Shown: positions 5,418-6,819 of the stretch, in pieces
Layout: each line of letters begins with the position of its first letter
Numbering within the stretch: the stretch's first letter is position 1
Assembly: GCA_026994095.1 (NCBI GenBank)
Contig: JALWRU010000174.1
Coordinates: forward strand, 1-6,819
Origin: Nitrospira sp.
GTDB taxonomy: Bacteria > Nitrospirota > JACRHL01
Direction of reading: 5' to 3'
DNA length: 6,819 bases
Position numbers and translations under genes: made by a program
The notes under the pieces: generated by a model
What the model saw: the letters and a program-made list of their open reading frames with translations, nothing else
The model's database searches: none
Told to the model about the DNA's origin: nothing

Positions 5418-6476
5418 ATGGTCAATTCATCGGTTGTGGGGCGTCGTATGCCGGCGCTGCTGGCAATCACGCTGCTGTGTGCAGGCCTGTCTGGCTGTGC
5501 AACCCAGGCCACTGTGGTCGATCTGGAGCGTGATCTGGCGCTGCTCAAGCTACGGATGGCAAGTGAGGATCCTCCTGCTGCGGCCCCTGGCCGTGAAGTG
5601 GGCATGGTGCGCGCCTCCAACGTCAGCCCTGGTGGTGTCAATCTGGCGGACAGCCCGACCGAACTGCTGGACCTGACCGTGTCGGTGGATCAACTTCGGA
5701 CCGAACTGTCCGAGATTCGTGGACAGATGGATGAGTTGCTCTATAGCCTCAACAGCCTCACCGAAGACAACGATGCCCGGCTGGCTGCGCTGGAGCGCCA
5801 TATGGGTGCCGGTGGTGCGATTGGGGGGGGCACCGGTACCTCTGCATTGACGATTCCGCCCCGGTTCCCGGATGTCCCTGTTAGGGATGGCGTGGTCGAA
5901 CCGCTGACCAATCTGGCTGACGAGCCGTTATCAGGCCCGGTAGCAGTGACACCGGCAGAGGCCGTCGCCGCCACCCAACCGGCAGCACAGGTAGTACCCG
6001 GACCGCAGGGCGCGGTGGTGCTGCCGGGGGTGATGATCGCCCCACGGGCAGGCGATGTGGTCAACCCGACACTTCCTGGCGGGCTGGTCCCGGCCGGGTC
6101 GGTTTCGGCCCAGACCGCCTACAGTCTGGCCGCGCGTGATCTGGAGCAGGGCCACAACAGTCTGGCTGCGGCTGGGTTTGCCAATTTTCTAAACCAGTAT
6201 CCAGACTCTCCCAGGGTGCCGCAGGCGGCCTACTCATTAGGGCTGGCTTATATGCGGCAGGGCATGGCCAGCCGTGCGGTGGATGTGTGGCAGCAGCAGG
6301 TGGCCACCTTCCCCGATCACAGCAGTGCTCCGGCCACCTTGCTGTCCTTGGGTGAAGCTTACCGGGCGCTGGACAATATTCCCGCGGCAGAGCAAGCGTT
6401 CAAACGGTTGATCGCCCGCTTTCCCACCGCTGAGCAGGCGGAACAGGCCAAGCTGATCCTGTCCGAACTGCGCTGA
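5418..6476 (+). CDS. cpoB: Tol-Pal system coordinator CpoB/YbgF, lipoprotein form
   Basis: The product has 352 residues. The signal has Arg9-Arg10, a hydrophobic core (11-25), and lipobox L-S-G-C with Cys27 as the predicted lipidated residue; Ala28 at +2 suggests the outer membrane. A heptad-like helical segment (about 33-47), and a longer one (about 81-129), match the N-terminal coiled coil that trimerises YbgF. A Gly/Pro/Val/Ala-rich linker (about 130-230) follows, then three TPR-like repeats (about 231-352; AYSLAARDL, AAYSLGLAYMRQG and LLSLGEAYRAL at the helix starts). In E. coli, CpoB couples Tol function to PBP1B during septal wall synthesis. E. coli CpoB has a cleaved non-lipid signal and is shorter, so the lipobox and long linker are differences. 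The gene starts 55 bases after pal, in the usual place for the last tol-pal gene. Confidence 0.93.
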   Translation: MVNSSVVGRRMPALLAITLLCAGLSGCATQATVVDLERDLALLKLRMASEDPPAAAPGREVGMVRASNVSPGGVNLADSPTELLDLTVSVDQLRTELSEIRGQMDELLYSLNSLTEDNDARLAALERHMGAGGAIGGGTGTSALTIPPRFPDVPVRDGVVEPLTNLADEPLSGPVAVTPAEAVAATQPAAQVVPGPQGAVVLPGVMIAPRAGDVVNPTLPGGLVPAGSVSAQTAYSLAARDLEQGHNSLAAAGFANFLNQYPDSPRVPQAAYSLGLAYMRQGMASRAVDVWQQQVATFPDHSSAPATLLSLGEAYRALDNIPAAEQAFKRLIARFPTAEQAEQAKLILSELR

Positions 6477-6576
6477 GATTCGGGGCGTGATCCATCGCCC
6501 GGTAGCTTGCCACCCAAGGTGGTGTGGGCCCCCGTCAGGTTGGCGTTGAACTGTGTACCCCCCCCGTTTTACCCGC

Positions 6577-6819
6577 ATGCCAAAGGCCCGTTTGAAGGGC
6601 CTTTTAATGGGCTCTGGCCTGATGCATACCGTGGCCGGAGCCGTGGTTGTTCTGACCGCATGGCTGGCACCACCGCCCATCCTGTTGACCGATCTGATGA
6701 TGGTCGAACTGACCACCCTGTCAGCAGATGCCGATGGGGCCAAAGACGCCCCCGCCAAGCCGGAAGCGGCGCCTGTGCCGGAACCCACCCCTGAACCTGA
6801 ACCCGAGCCGGTTCCGGAG
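6577..6819 (+). CDS. TonB/TolA-family energy-transducing protein, partial (N-terminus only)
   Basis: Eighty-one codons are open to the window end. The N-terminus has Lys3, Arg5 and Lys7, then a hydrophobic helix (about 9-33) carrying S13-G-L-M-H17. This is the SxxxH motif by which TonB and TolA helices contact ExbB-ExbD or TolQ-TolR. An L-M-M-V-E-L segment (40-45) and an acidic Pro-Glu stretch (about 61-81, PEPTPEPEPEP) begin the periplasm-spanning linker. The C-terminal domain that would separate TonB from TolA lies outside. It may be the TolA missing from between tolR and tolB. The start is uncertain. ATG 6577 has no ribosome binding site but gives a typical basic N-terminus. ATG 6607 has AAGGG seven bases upstream but leaves only two residues before the Ser. 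TTG 6592 is a third choice. Confidence 0.7.
   Translation, partial: MPKARLKGLLMGSGLMHTVAGAVVVLTAWLAPPPILLTDLMMVELTTLSADADGAKDAPAKPEAAPVPEPTPEPEPEPVPE
6582..6605 (+). terminator. Terminator-like hairpin after cpoB, overlapping the next gene's start
   Basis: AAAGGCCC (6582-6589), a seven-base loop GTTTGAA, and GGGCCTTT (6597-6604) form a perfect 8-bp stem ending in a run of four Ts. This looks like a Rho-independent terminator 105 bases after the cpoB stop. The T-tract is short and mostly paired, so termination may be partial. The hairpin covers codons 2-10 of the TonB/TolA-like frame if that starts at 6577, and hides the AAGGG that would serve an ATG at 6607. Confidence 0.5.

Noticed and set aside
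1..6819. CRISPR array, insertion sequence, toxin-antitoxin pair or defence genes
   Set aside because: No regularly spaced direct repeats, transposase-like frames or small paired genes with recognisable motifs were found on either strand.

Overview
The window is about 60% G+C and comes from a Gram-negative bacterium, most likely a member of the Pseudomonadota. The evidence is a Tol-Pal outer-membrane cluster, two outer-membrane-type lipoprotein signals, a periplasmic beta-propeller with a Sec signal, a prepilin, and a tRNA with its CCA end encoded. I cannot name the class or genus. Four of the eight protein genes appear to start with GTG.

Left part (1-2449). A type IV pilin-like (pseudopilin/prepilin) gene runs leftwards off the window. 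Its upstream region, shared with the divergent msrB gene, can fold into three consecutive hairpins on the pilin-sense strand. msrB encodes a one-domain, zinc-type methionine-R-sulfoxide reductase and has a near-perfect ribosome binding site. It converges, with 9 bp between stop codons, on a gene for an exported 448-residue protein made of seven two-component-regulator-propeller (Reg_prop) repeats. That protein has no attached kinase or cyclase domain.

Middle (2450-2873). A 288-bp intergenic region holds a perfect 8-bp inverted repeat that contains a consensus -35 element facing the propeller gene. A complete tRNA-Val (anticodon UAC) follows, 59 bp before the first tol gene on the same strand.

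Right part (2873-6819). The order is tolR/exbD-like, tolB, pal, cpoB (ybgF), then a partial TonB/TolA-family gene cut by the window end. tolR and tolB overlap by 4 bases (GTGA). Together these genes encode part of the proton-driven trans-envelope machine that holds the outer membrane to the peptidoglycan during division. TolR is a proton-channel and motor subunit, TolB is the periplasmic propeller that exchanges between TolA and Pal, Pal is the peptidoglycan-binding lipoprotein, and CpoB is the periplasmic TPR coordinator. The classic order is tolQ-tolR-tolA-tolB-pal-cpoB. Here tolQ is not upstream of tolR, because the tRNA is there, and tolA is not between tolR and tolB. The TonB/TolA-like gene after cpoB, with an SxxxH transmembrane motif and a Pro-Glu linker, is the natural candidate for the displaced energy-transducing partner. 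A terminator-like hairpin overlaps its start.

I found no CRISPR array, insertion sequence, prophage gene or clearly new system. The most unusual points are the rearranged Tol-Pal cluster, the hairpin over the TonB/TolA start, the structured pilin leader and the stand-alone seven-blade propeller.
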